DNA of 64,000 nucleotides from Thermoproteota archaeon. GTDB lineage: Archaea; Korarchaeota; Korarchaeia; Korarchaeales; Korarchaeaceae. The notes under the pieces were generated by a model. It saw only the letters and a program-made list of their open reading frames with translations, was not told the DNA's origin and made no database searches. Each line of letters opens with the position of its first letter. Positions within the stretch are counted from its first letter, which is position 1. Below are positions 23,420 through 30,563 of this stretch, one piece after another. The stretch spans positions 1 to 64,000 of the forward strand of contig JAOZGC010000002.1 of NCBI GenBank assembly GCA_027491915.1. Reading direction: 5' to 3'. Position numbers and translations under genes: made by a program.

Positions 23420-25590
23420 GGATTGACACCTCCCACCTCTCCCCCCGGGAGGAGGGGCTCGGCCTTCCCGGTCTGGATCAGAACGCGGGCCACCTCCCTG
23501 GGGAGCCGGACGACCCTCCCGGGGGAGAAGGGGCCGGCGGTCCTCAAGCTTCCGTCCTCCCCCACCCCAACGACGAAGGACTCGACCTCCTCCAAGATGC
23601 GGACCACGACCCTCCCGTCGTCCACGTACTCCACCAGGACCCTGGTAGTCGACTCTCTCTCCCCACAGAGTTCGCAGACCCCGCCGGAAACCGACTCCCT
23701 CTTAAGGATGACTGCGCCGGGGTGGCCCGAGAGGTCACCCAGGCAGGACGGGCAGACGTCGATCCACTCCCGGGTCCGGGCGGCCGGCGCCTCCGGGGGT
23801 TCGGGTTGAGGGGAGGGACGAGAAGGTGGAGGGGTGGCTTTCAACTCTGAGTCAGCGAAACCCGCTCTTCTCTCTCCTTTTCGCGAGAAAAACCGGCAAT
23901 TATCGGGTGCCGATAATTTTGGCGCCTCTGCTATGGCAGATCGCTCTGGGAATCCAGAGAAAAATTGGCGGACGAATTCGGAATTCTCAATATTCCGGTG
24001 ATCGTTGATCCCGACCACCACCCGCATCCGCGGGTGATACCTCCTGAGCCTCCCCAGAGCCTCATCGAGCGAGAACTCCTCGAGGATCTCCGACGCCGAC
24101 AAACGCCTCCTTCTCCCGCCGATCTGATCCGGCAGCCAGATGTGGATGAGAGCCCGCCGTCGGTCCTCCGGGTCCTCCCTCCTGTCGACGTAGCCCGCCG
24201 CGAGCAGGGGTCGAATGTATCGCTTCCGGATCCGGTCGGAGGAGATCCTCTCCCCGCGGACCTCGAAGTACCGGTCCCCGATCTCGTCGTAGCCGACATC
24301 CTCCTGTCCTTCCTCGGCGAGAGGTTTTAAGATGTCCCAGTAAAACCGGAGGACGTCCTCCGCAACCCCCGCGAAGGTGGACTCGTAGACCCTCTGAAAG
24401 AGTTCCACCGCGTCGACGTAGTCCTGAAACGTTGCTAGGATGGAGCTGGCCCCGTCTCCCTCCATCACAACGGGCCTCTGGTTAGCCCTCAGGGCGGCAA
24501 AAATTTTAACCAAAATCAGAAGTTTCCCCAGGTCCCGCATGTCACGCGGGAACCTCATTCCGTAGGCCTTGGCGACGATTGGACCGAACAGGACCCTCAC
24601 CCTGAGCCCTTTCTCGAACTCGTCTCGGAGCCACCCGACATATCGTCTGATCGTGTCGCGGAGGAGTCTCAGCTCCGGATTGTCGAATTCCTCGGGGTAC
24701 CCGGCCTCCAGCCCTATTTTCTCCCCCGCGGCCTGGTACTTATGCCCCCCCATCTTAGGGGTCAGTGTGAGCGTCCTCGTCTCTAGGTAGTTGAGGGGCT
24801 GCTCGGAGCAGAAGATCGCGACGGGCCAGCCCCTCAGGACCACGGTCTGGGTTCGGAGGGACCCCCCCCTCGGCCTATCCGCGAACTTCCAGACGATCTC
24901 GCGTCGATCGTGGCTGAGCAGGGGCTTGAGCCGGTTGAAGGTCTCCAGGTGTGGGGGCTCGAGGAAGAGAAGCACCTTCCCATCGAGGTCGACGACCGTC
25001 CTAAGCCCAGCGACGACCTCGTAGTACGCTTCTTTACTCCTCCTCCTCAACTCCCGCAGGAGGGCGGGATCGACCGGCTGGCCCGAGCTGTCCTCCAGCC
25101 TCCCGCGCTCGTGGACGAGCGCAGTGGGGCTCATCCCCCCGAGCCACCAGACATCCTCCTCGGGGAGGAGGGAGAGGGCCATGATCGCAGTGTAGGTCTT
25201 CCCGACGGACTTCGGGCCCAGGAGGGCCAAGTTCAGGGGGTCGACGTAGGCCGACAGGCCCGCGAGGAACACCGCTAACCCCGTGACCTCATCCTCCCGC
25301 ACGTAGTGACCCAAATAGGCGAGGATGACTGGGAGGGGATCTGGCATGAGGGCTAGGCTGGTTTTCCGCGAGACCTCGGACCTCAGCCACCCGTGCCAGT
25401 CGACCGCGGGCACCCCGAGCGCCTCCTCGACGTCCCGAGGGTCCACCTGTTCGAGGAGGAGGTAGGGTCCGATTTCTCTATCCTCCTTAGCACCCGAGCG
25501 CCTGAGCCAGAACGCCGCCGTAGGGCCGTCCCGCCAGAGCACCTCGATCCGCCCGTCACAGGCGACCGCGACGACCCGCTCAGCCTCCAT
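23416..25590 (-). CDS. AAA+ replication-type ATPase with zinc ribbon
   Basis: 724 residues. Walker A GPKSVGKTYTA is near residue 125; a Walker-B-like hydrophobic strand ends in KVLLFLEPPHLETFNRLKPL; a sensor-like IFCSEQP follows. About 430-500 is a winged-helix domain (SSDRIRKRYIRPLLAAGYVDRR). Near the C-terminus CPSC ... CELC forms a zinc ribbon. The layout fits a plasmid-type replication helicase or initiator. About 40 residues before the Pro-rich linker are encoded by the 119-bp repeat read in frame, an insertion between the winged helix and the ribbon. Confidence 0.6.
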   Translation of the reverse strand: MEAERVVAVACDGRIEVLWRDGPTAAFWLRRSGAKEDREIGPYLLLEQVDPRDVEEALGVPAVDWHGWLRSEVSRKTSLALMPDPLPVILAYLGHYVREDEVTGLAVFLAGLSAYVDPLNLALLGPKSVGKTYTAIMALSLLPEEDVWWLGGMSPTALVHERGRLEDSSGQPVDPALLRELRRRSKEAYYEVVAGLRTVVDLDGKVLLFLEPPHLETFNRLKPLLSHDRREIVWKFADRPRGGSLRTQTVVLRGWPVAIFCSEQPLNYLETRTLTLTPKMGGHKYQAAGEKIGLEAGYPEEFDNPELRLLRDTIRRYVGWLRDEFEKGLRVRVLFGPIVAKAYGMRFPRDMRDLGKLLILVKIFAALRANQRPVVMEGDGASSILATFQDYVDAVELFQRVYESTFAGVAEDVLRFYWDILKPLAEEGQEDVGYDEIGDRYFEVRGERISSDRIRKRYIRPLLAAGYVDRREDPEDRRRALIHIWLPDQIGGRRRRLSASEILEEFSLDEALGRLRRYHPRMRVVVGINDHRNIENSEFVRQFFSGFPERSAIAEAPKLSAPDNCRFFSRKGERRAGFADSELKATPPPSRPSPQPEPPEAPAARTREWIDVCPSCLGDLSGHPGAVILKRESVSGGVCELCGERESTTRVLVEYVDDGRVVVRILEEVESFVVGVGEDGSLRTAGPFSPGRVVRLPREVARVLIQTGKAEPLLPGGEVGGVNP
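23853..23971 (-). repeat. 119-bp hairpin-rich inverted repeat, copy B
   Basis: Exact reverse complement of 17247-17365 by eye. It lies within the coding region of the AAA+ replication protein and stays open in that frame. No target-site duplication or terminal inverted repeat of its own is visible. Confidence 0.85.
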
Positions 25591-25708
25591 CGCCGCCCAC
25601 CTCCCTCGCCCTCTCGACCTTGGCCAACTCCGCCCTCCGCTCCGCCTCCTCGAGAATTTCCAAGAGCTTCCTCTCCACCGGCGAGAGGAAGGACCCCAGA
25701 ACCGTCAT
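25580..25708 (-). CDS. Small helical protein, first gene of the replication operon
   Basis: 42 residues (VLGSFLSPVERKLLEILEEAERRAELAK...), a single amphipathic helix pattern. ATG at 25708 is preceded by GGGAGG and lies about 30 nt after the predicted transcription start. A longer frame to 25849 exists but would run through the promoter and operator. The 3' end overlaps the replication gene by 11 nt. Confidence 0.45.
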   Translation of the reverse strand: MTVLGSFLSPVERKLLEILEEAERRAELAKVERAREVGGDGG

Positions 25709-25734
25709 CCCTCCCTTATTTTCTGTTAAACCCT

Positions 25735-25771
25735 CAAACGTCAAGCCAAACGTTGGTTCAAGTTTAATTAC
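25735..25771 (-). promoter_or_regulatory. Promoter with candidate RHH operator
   Basis: A TATA-like GTAATTAAAC (minus strand, 25762-25771) is followed by two direct copies of ACGTTTG (25747-25753 and 25735-25741) spaced 12 nt apart, covering the expected transcription start. This is a typical repressor position, next to a ribbon-helix-helix gene. Confidence 0.45.
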
Positions 25772-25855
25772 ACCCGGGCGGGAACCGGGCCTGGCCGCGG
25801 GGAGGACCCGGTCGGACTTGCGACCCACACGCGCGCGAGAGCCGCCCATCCATTC

Positions 25856-26038
25856 TCACCCCTCACCCGCGGCCTTTATCCCGACCCTCTCCAACTCCCT
25901 CCTGACGAGGTCTCGGATCAGCTCCGACCTCGTTGTGTAGCCTAGTTTTTTGATCAATCTCCATGTCGCGGCATCTAAGTCGTACGGAACCCGCACGAAC
26001 CAAATAATAGACCTCCCACCAGCCTGAGGCCTTCCCAT
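25856..26038 (-). CDS. Ribbon-helix-helix DNA-binding protein
   Basis: 60 residues. The strand WFVRVPYDLDAATW and helices RLIKKLGYTTRSELIRDLVRRELERV match the RHH (CopG/MetJ-like) fold of element copy-number and transcription regulators. ATG at 26038 with GGGAG upstream. Probably represses the replication operon through the ACGTTTG repeats just downstream, and perhaps itself through the inverted repeat in its own leader. Confidence 0.75.
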   Translation of the reverse strand: MGRPQAGGRSIIWFVRVPYDLDAATWRLIKKLGYTTRSELIRDLVRRELERVGIKAAGEG

Positions 26039-26057
26039 ATCTCCCTTTCTCCCGGGG

Positions 26058-26092
26058 GGATCGCACCCCGCGTGGGCGGCGTCAAGCGATCC
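26058..26092. promoter_or_regulatory. Inverted repeat in the RHH gene leader
   Basis: GGATCGC and GCGATCC separated by 21 nt, between the RHH start and a TATA-like GAATATAAGG at 26114-26123 (minus strand). Either an operator or an RNA hairpin. Confidence 0.35.
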
Positions 26093-26105
26093 GCCCTGAA
26101 ACTAG

Positions 26106-26459
26106 CTAGCCTCTCCTTATATTCTCTTCATATTTTCCCATGCTTATAATCATTATATTCGAAAAGTGGCCTCCAATGGTCATTTGTGGACATACGCCTC
26201 CCCTGAGGGTTCGGGAGATGTCGCCATTAGGATTGAGCGCCTCCACCGCCTCCCCCACCCTCATGGCGTTCCTCAGCTGGATCAGGAGGATCATCCTGTT
26301 CCTCAGGCCGGCGAGCTTCTTTCTCCCCCTGGTCTGCCTGGCCTCCTGGGCCAGGGCCCGGATGTCCCTCTCCAGGGCCCGGCGGGCGGCGTCGTAGTCG
26401 ACCCCCCGGGCCCAGGTCCCCCTCTTCGCCTCCCCCCCTAGGCGCGTTCCTCTTCGCAT
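26106..26459 (-). pseudogene. Truncated tyrosine recombinase fragment
   Basis: The first about 75 residues (GTWARGVDYD ... MILLIQLRNAMRVGEAVEAL) match the N-terminal part of the recombinase at 21414-21983, including the first catalytic Arg. After ALNPNGDIS the frame enters unrelated AT-rich sequence and stops; the His-X-X-Arg and Tyr boxes are absent. A remnant of an older copy or of a recombination event. 26460-26602 shows nothing convincing. Confidence 0.7.
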
Positions 26460-26602
26460 AATCTCCAAAAACGTAGATGAACATCTCCCTTGGGCATCAT
26501 CTCCGTAGATCCGCCCCTCTCGGGGGAACCCCGGGCGCCCCGCATCCGAATGCTGAGCCCCGCCAGAGCCGACGCGCCGCCGCGGGGGGTGGGGGTAACC
26601 TC

Positions 26603-27781
26603 TCACTCCCTCCCGTTCTGACCCTTCTCCCTCAACACCTCTGCCAACGCCCTTATCAGGGGTTCCCTCACCCTCGGGTCGCTCAAGAGCCTCAGGATCA
26701 TCTCCTCGAACTCCCTCTTCTCCCTGGCCGCCTCCCTCCTGGCCCTCTCGGTCAGCGGGTAGCCGCACCTCAGGCAGAACTCGGCCTCCCTGGGGTTCAC
26801 GTATCCGCACTCCGGGCACGTCAGGGGCTTGAGGGCCTCCACCCTCCTCCTATCCTCCCTCTCGGGAACCTCCATCCCGTAGGCCTTGAGTATCGCCCTC
26901 TCGGCGTCCCTCCCCGAGAGGTGGACGTAGACCGAGGCCATCTTGGAGTCCGGGGTCCAGCCGGCGAAGACCTTCAGCTCCTGCTCCGTCAGCCTGGTGG
27001 CCAGGTGGGTCAGCCTGGTGTGCCTCAGGGTGTGGGGGTGCACCCTCCTCCCCAGGCCGGCCTTCCTGGCGGCGTACCTCACGACCGCGGCCACCCCCCC
27101 CTCGGACATCCCCTCCACCCGGCCGCCCCTCCCCACCCTGGCGAACAGCGGGGCGTCGGGGTTCCCCGGGTCCGGGTGCACCAGGAGCCACTCCCTCAGG
27201 TAGGGAGCCGAGTTGACCAGGGGGACCGTCCTCTCCCCGGTCTTCCCGGACACCCTGATCTTGTACCCGTACCCGGTGCGCTCCAGGTCCCTCATCCTGA
27301 GGGAGCACAGCTCCCCCACCCTCAGGGCCCCCTCGTACAGGACCGCTATCGCCGCCTTGGCCCTGGGGGAGCGGGCGGCCCTCACCAGGGCCTCCACCTC
27401 CTCCGGGGAGAGGACCTCGTCCCTCAGGTTCCTCCTCCTGGCCCTGGGGGAGGATTTCCACCAGGCCAGGGGGTTGTCCCCGGGCCTGAGCCAGGAGTAG
27501 AAGGCCTTCAGCCTGGTCAGGTAGGTGTCCACCGTCGCCCCGGAGAGGGACGAGGCCAGGGTGTCCCTGAACCTCCTCAGGTCCCCCTCCGTCGCCCCCA
27601 GCGGGTCGATCCCCTCCCCCGCCAGCCTCTCCAGGGCCAGGGTGTAGACGTCCCTGGAGTGGGGGTTGGTCAGCCCCCTCTCCGAGAAGAACCTCTCCAC
27701 GGCCTCCCTCAGCTCTGGGGGGAACCTGGCCAGCCTCCTGGCCACCTTCGTCTCCTTCTTCTCCCTGGCCGGCCTGCCCAA
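26603..27781 (-). CDS. int: Tyrosine integrase with C-terminal zinc ribbon
   Basis: 392 residues. N-terminal SAM-like core-binding domain (about 20-110), then the catalytic domain: Arg in YEGALRVGEL, Lys in SGKTGERTVPL, HTLRH, and the Tyr in SVYVHLSG. A zinc ribbon follows (CPECGYVNP ... CLRCGYPL) with a charged helical tail. It catalyses integration/excision at the 21-bp repeats. Start TTG 27781 chosen because a TATA box lies at 27811-27820; a longer frame to 27832 is unlikely. Strongly biased to G/C-ending codons. Confidence 0.87.
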   Translation of the reverse strand: MGRPAREKKETKVARRLARFPPELREAVERFFSERGLTNPHSRDVYTLALERLAGEGIDPLGATEGDLRRFRDTLASSLSGATVDTYLTRLKAFYSWLRPGDNPLAWWKSSPRARRRNLRDEVLSPEEVEALVRAARSPRAKAAIAVLYEGALRVGELCSLRMRDLERTGYGYKIRVSGKTGERTVPLVNSAPYLREWLLVHPDPGNPDAPLFARVGRGGRVEGMSEGGVAAVVRYAARKAGLGRRVHPHTLRHTRLTHLATRLTEQELKVFAGWTPDSKMASVYVHLSGRDAERAILKAYGMEVPEREDRRRVEALKPLTCPECGYVNPREAEFCLRCGYPLTERARREAAREKREFEEMILRLLSDPRVREPLIRALAEVLREKGQNGRE

Positions 27782-27810
27782 CCAACCACCCGCGTCGCCC
27801 GCGCCCGATC

Positions 27811-27820
27811 GGATAAAAAG
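27811..27820 (-). promoter_or_regulatory. TATA box of the integrase gene
   Basis: CTTTTTATCC on the minus strand, 30-40 nt before the proposed TTG start, between the gene and the right att repeat. Confidence 0.5.
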
Positions 27821-27835
27821 AGATCGCCACAAAAT

Positions 27836-27856
27836 GGGGGCTCAGTACTCAAGATC
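27836..27856 (+). repeat. Right attachment-site repeat (attR)
   Basis: Five G followed by CTCAGTACTCAAGATC; one mismatch to the left copy at 17068-17088. Immediately upstream of the integrase promoter, the usual place for an integrase-proximal att site. Confidence 0.75.
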
Positions 27857-27913
27857 CTCATCAGGAGATCAGGGGGCCGAGGTCCTCATCGCCCCGTCCC
27901 CCGGGACGCGTCA

Positions 27914-27923
27914 ACGATAAAAT
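27914..27923 (+). promoter_or_regulatory. TATA box of the 27949 gene
   Basis: GATAAAATAC, about 27-30 nt before the ATG, so a leaderless transcript is expected. Confidence 0.5.
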
Positions 27924-27948
27924 ACCCACCGGCGGATTCCGCCGTCGG

Positions 27949-28308
27949 ATGGGCGACCAGATACCCCCCGAAATAGGGCGGATAATCAATATCTTATTTG
28001 TAAATGACGGAGGTCATAGAAAGAACAATCTGAGTGAGGTCCAACATAAAATTAAGGAAATTCGAGAGAGGGCCGACTCGGATTTCATCTCCGGTCTCGC
28101 CTTGGCCGCAGAGGGGGCGCTGACGGCCGTTGTGGAGGGGAGGGAACTCAGCCTCCCGGCGAGGATCCTGCGAGGACGGCGGAAGACTCTCCTCGAGGCT
28201 ATCTCAAGGTGGAGGCTCCCTCCGGCGCGCCTAGAGATGGAGGAGGGCTACATCTCCTTCTGGAGAGAGGTGGCCAAGATTGCCGGCATTGATCATCGCG
28301 GGAGGTGA
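27949..28308 (+). CDS. Hypothetical protein outside the element
   Basis: 119 residues, helical, with no family recognised. ATG at 27949 with a well placed TATA box supports expression. It overlaps the convergent AAA ATPase gene by 16 nt. The first chromosomal gene right of attR. Confidence 0.5.
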   Translation: MGDQIPPEIGRIINILFVNDGGHRKNNLSEVQHKIKEIRERADSDFISGLALAAEGALTAVVEGRELSLPARILRGRRKTLLEAISRWRLPPARLEMEEGYISFWREVAKIAGIDHRGR

Positions 28309-29363
28309 TACCTCCCCCTCCCCTTCTCCAACAATCCCCTGTTGACGTACTCTTCGAGAATCCTCCTAGCCTCCGTTATGGTGGTTCCCAACGCCCTGGA
28401 TGCCTCTATTATCGACACTCCATTGGACCTCGAGGCCAGGGACGCCAGCTCATCCGGGAGAGATCCCTTGGCCAGTTCCCTCGTTCCCCCTATCAGCCTC
28501 AGGAGGTCATCCTCGGTCGGCACGGTCCTGGACTGCTCCACCGCCAGGTGGGCGAGCACCATCCTGGCCAGCCTCAGCAGCCTCCTGGGGTTTCCTCTGG
28601 CCATTTTATTCATTTCTTTTATTAATTTTTCCGTGAATGGTGCTAAATTATCCCCATTTTCCGCTTTTATTCTATAATTTCTGAGCCTCTTCCTTATGAT
28701 CTCGACGGCCAGCTCGTCCGTGATCTCCGGGACCCTCATGACCTCCGCCCGCTGAATGAGGCTTCCCAACCTTGGCACCGCGGCGGGCACGCAGGAGATC
28801 AGTATGACCTTACCATCGCGCAGGGAAGAGTGGACCTCCCCTAGGAAGGTCACGAAGGCCGTTGAATCCCTCTTGGTGCCGCTGACCACAACGTTCTCTA
28901 TCTCATCCAGCATGAGCAGTAGCCTCGGGATCTTGTTTGCAGCCTCCGCCACCCTCCTCGCCAGTATCTTTATTCCCCTACTTCCACCTTCTCTGTGGCC
29001 CTTCCCAAAGAGCGGAAATCTCGGTCTGCCGAATGCACGCAGTATCTTCTCGGCCGACTCTAGGGCGTCGTCCGAATCTATCTTTACGTAGATCCTCTCG
29101 GCGTCGGCTAGGCTCTCCGACACGTATCTCAACTTCTGAGTCTTACCCATTCCAAATCTTCCTATTAATATGATTAATTTTTTTCCGTTTCCGCTCAGAG
29201 AATCCCTTATTACTTTCAGAAGCCTTTCATCAAACTCGGTCTTCACGTGGAGCGCGGCCACCTCGGGGGCCCCCTCGCTCGATAGGAACGAGAAGGGGTT
29301 GCCCCTCAGGGACCACCTGAGGTACCCCGCCTGGACCACCGCGCTCCTCTCTCCCTCGAACAT
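28293..29363 (-). CDS. AAA ATPase with C-terminal winged helix (Orc/ExeA-like)
   Basis: 356 residues. Walker A GRFGMGKTQK near residue 78, Walker B LLLMLDEIENV, a sensor LISCVPAAVPRLG, the lid helices ARGNPRRLLRLARMVLAHL, and a C-terminal HTH (VSIIEASRALGTTITEARRILEEYVNRG). The layout resembles Orc1/Cdc6 and related DNA-binding AAA proteins, but it lacks a clear initiator signature, so the substrate is open. ATG at 29363 is about 30 nt after a TATA box. Confidence 0.7.
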   Translation of the reverse strand: MFEGERSAVVQAGYLRWSLRGNPFSFLSSEGAPEVAALHVKTEFDERLLKVIRDSLSGNGKKLIILIGRFGMGKTQKLRYVSESLADAERIYVKIDSDDALESAEKILRAFGRPRFPLFGKGHREGGSRGIKILARRVAEAANKIPRLLLMLDEIENVVVSGTKRDSTAFVTFLGEVHSSLRDGKVILISCVPAAVPRLGSLIQRAEVMRVPEITDELAVEIIRKRLRNYRIKAENGDNLAPFTEKLIKEMNKMARGNPRRLLRLARMVLAHLAVEQSRTVPTEDDLLRLIGGTRELAKGSLPDELASLASRSNGVSIIEASRALGTTITEARRILEEYVNRGLLEKGRGRYHLPR

Positions 29364-29388
29364 CTCGGCCGCACCAGCCGACCCCAAC

Positions 29389-29400
29389 TAATATACTATG
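29389..29400 (-). promoter_or_regulatory. TATA box of the AAA ATPase gene
   Basis: ATAGTATATTAG on minus, about 26-30 nt before the ATG at 29363. Confidence 0.5.
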
Positions 29401-29443
29401 ATTCGTCCCCCGTCTAATCTCTCTTCCTCTCGCCTCACCCTCT

Positions 29444-29453
29444 CTTTTTATAG
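29444..29453 (+). promoter_or_regulatory. TATA box of the surface protein gene
   Basis: CTTTTTATAG, 30 nt before the ATG at 29483. Confidence 0.55.
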
Positions 29454-29482
29454 TCCCGATCCGACGGGCTCAGGATCCAAGC

Positions 29483-30484
29483 ATGGGGAAGAGGAGGGTC
29501 TCCCTCTCCGCGATAGCCCTTGCGTTGCTATGCGCCGCCGTCGCTCATCATCCGGCGCCCGCATCAGCCCGACAGCCCTTCATTCCGATAATGTACTACA
29601 AGATAGATACCCTGATGGACTTCAGGTCCCCGGATGAGGCAGAGGTCACGATAAACCAGACCGTTTATGGCGACGCCTCCACGTTGGTTGAGAGGCTCAT
29701 CTCCAGATCCGGTGAGGAAGTCTACTGCGCTCAGGAATCTGATCTAACCAGGCTGAGGCTAGCCGACAGACCCCTAGTGACGGGAACGGCCATCTTCAAG
29801 CTCGCCGGGAACGTGAGCGTCCTCATAGACAGGGGTCTCTCTCCGATAAACTGGACGAGAATTTCAACGAAATTTACAATAAGAGCCAATATAACCGATA
29901 ATTCCACTGTTGAATACATGATTACGGACTATCTATCCCAGCTTTACACTCAACCTCTCGTGATACCGACGGTGACGGGCGAGAAGGTGATGCTCCTCCC
30001 GATATACACCCTGAACCTGACCGCGGTGATGCCCCCCGGATACATAATTCAGACAGGAGGTCCCCGGGCCTCCTACGTGAAGCCCATCTATTACGACGGT
30101 CAGAAGAGGGCCCTGATCAACTGGTTTATTAGAAATCCGGCGATGGAATACAGGGGAACCCAGCATCCGTTCACGACCTTCTACGTGGTGTTGGCCCGCG
30201 CCCCCCCAGACATACTGGAGCTCGAGGACTCCCTAAGCGGCCTCTTATCGGCGGCCGAGGGAAAGGAAGTGGATCCCGCCCTCATGGCCAACGCCTCCTT
30301 CGCTCTCTATCAGGTCAGCCTCTACGGATACGCCGAGCGGGTGAATCTCACGTCCATCATGAATTCCCTATCGACTGCTCAAGAGAGACCCCCCTCTATC
30401 AGGGAGATTTCCTGGGCGATCTCCGCCGCGGTCACGGTGACGATCTTGCTCGTCGCGATTAGGAAGGGGAGAGGGGGTAAGTGA
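29483..30484 (+). CDS. Secreted, C-terminally anchored surface protein
   Basis: 333 residues. A signal peptide (KRRVSLSAIALALLCAAVA) is followed by an extracellular domain with many N-X-S/T sites (NQT, NVS, NWT, NIT, NST, NLT, NAS), then one transmembrane helix near 310-328 and a basic KGRGGK tail. No enzyme motif seen. Probably a glycosylated cell-surface protein; function unknown. Confidence 0.7.
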   Translation: MGKRRVSLSAIALALLCAAVAHHPAPASARQPFIPIMYYKIDTLMDFRSPDEAEVTINQTVYGDASTLVERLISRSGEEVYCAQESDLTRLRLADRPLVTGTAIFKLAGNVSVLIDRGLSPINWTRISTKFTIRANITDNSTVEYMITDYLSQLYTQPLVIPTVTGEKVMLLPIYTLNLTAVMPPGYIIQTGGPRASYVKPIYYDGQKRALINWFIRNPAMEYRGTQHPFTTFYVVLARAPPDILELEDSLSGLLSAAEGKEVDPALMANASFALYQVSLYGYAERVNLTSIMNSLSTAQERPPSIREISWAISAAVTVTILLVAIRKGRGGK

Positions 30485-30563
30485 GGGAGAAACTTTTCAC
30501 GATCCCCCTCTAGTCACGCGCCCTTCTGAAAACGTTATAGGGACCCTCGACCGCAAAACTTAG

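Larger units (their letters stand above)
17068..27856. mobile_element. Integrated plasmid- or virus-like element (about 10.8 kb)
   Basis: Bounded by 21-bp direct repeats that differ at one base (17068-17088 and 27836-27856). The integrase gene abuts the right repeat. All element genes lie on the minus strand, mostly with 4-nt overlaps: integrase, recombinase fragment, RHH regulator, AAA+ replication protein, three unknown proteins, a short recombinase, coiled-coil protein, altered FtsK/HerA ATPase, nuclease and membrane protein. The flanking genes are housekeeping. No capsid or relaxase gene is recognisable, so plasmid or virus nature is undecided. Confidence 0.82.

Noticed and set aside
26460-26560. 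C-box-like GATGATG on the minus strand
   Set aside because: No D box at the right distance and no guide-length spacers; treated as chance.
17089-27865. GATCAGGGG following both att repeats as part of a longer att core
   Set aside because: Spacing from the repeats differs (14 versus 10 nt) and the intervening bases do not match; probably chance.
26477-27976. Long plus-strand open frame of about 500 codons opposite the integrase
   Set aside because: Its translation is a Pro/Gly/His/Gln-rich mirror of the integrase gene; the minus-strand product has full catalytic motifs. The frame stays open only because of GC-rich codon bias.
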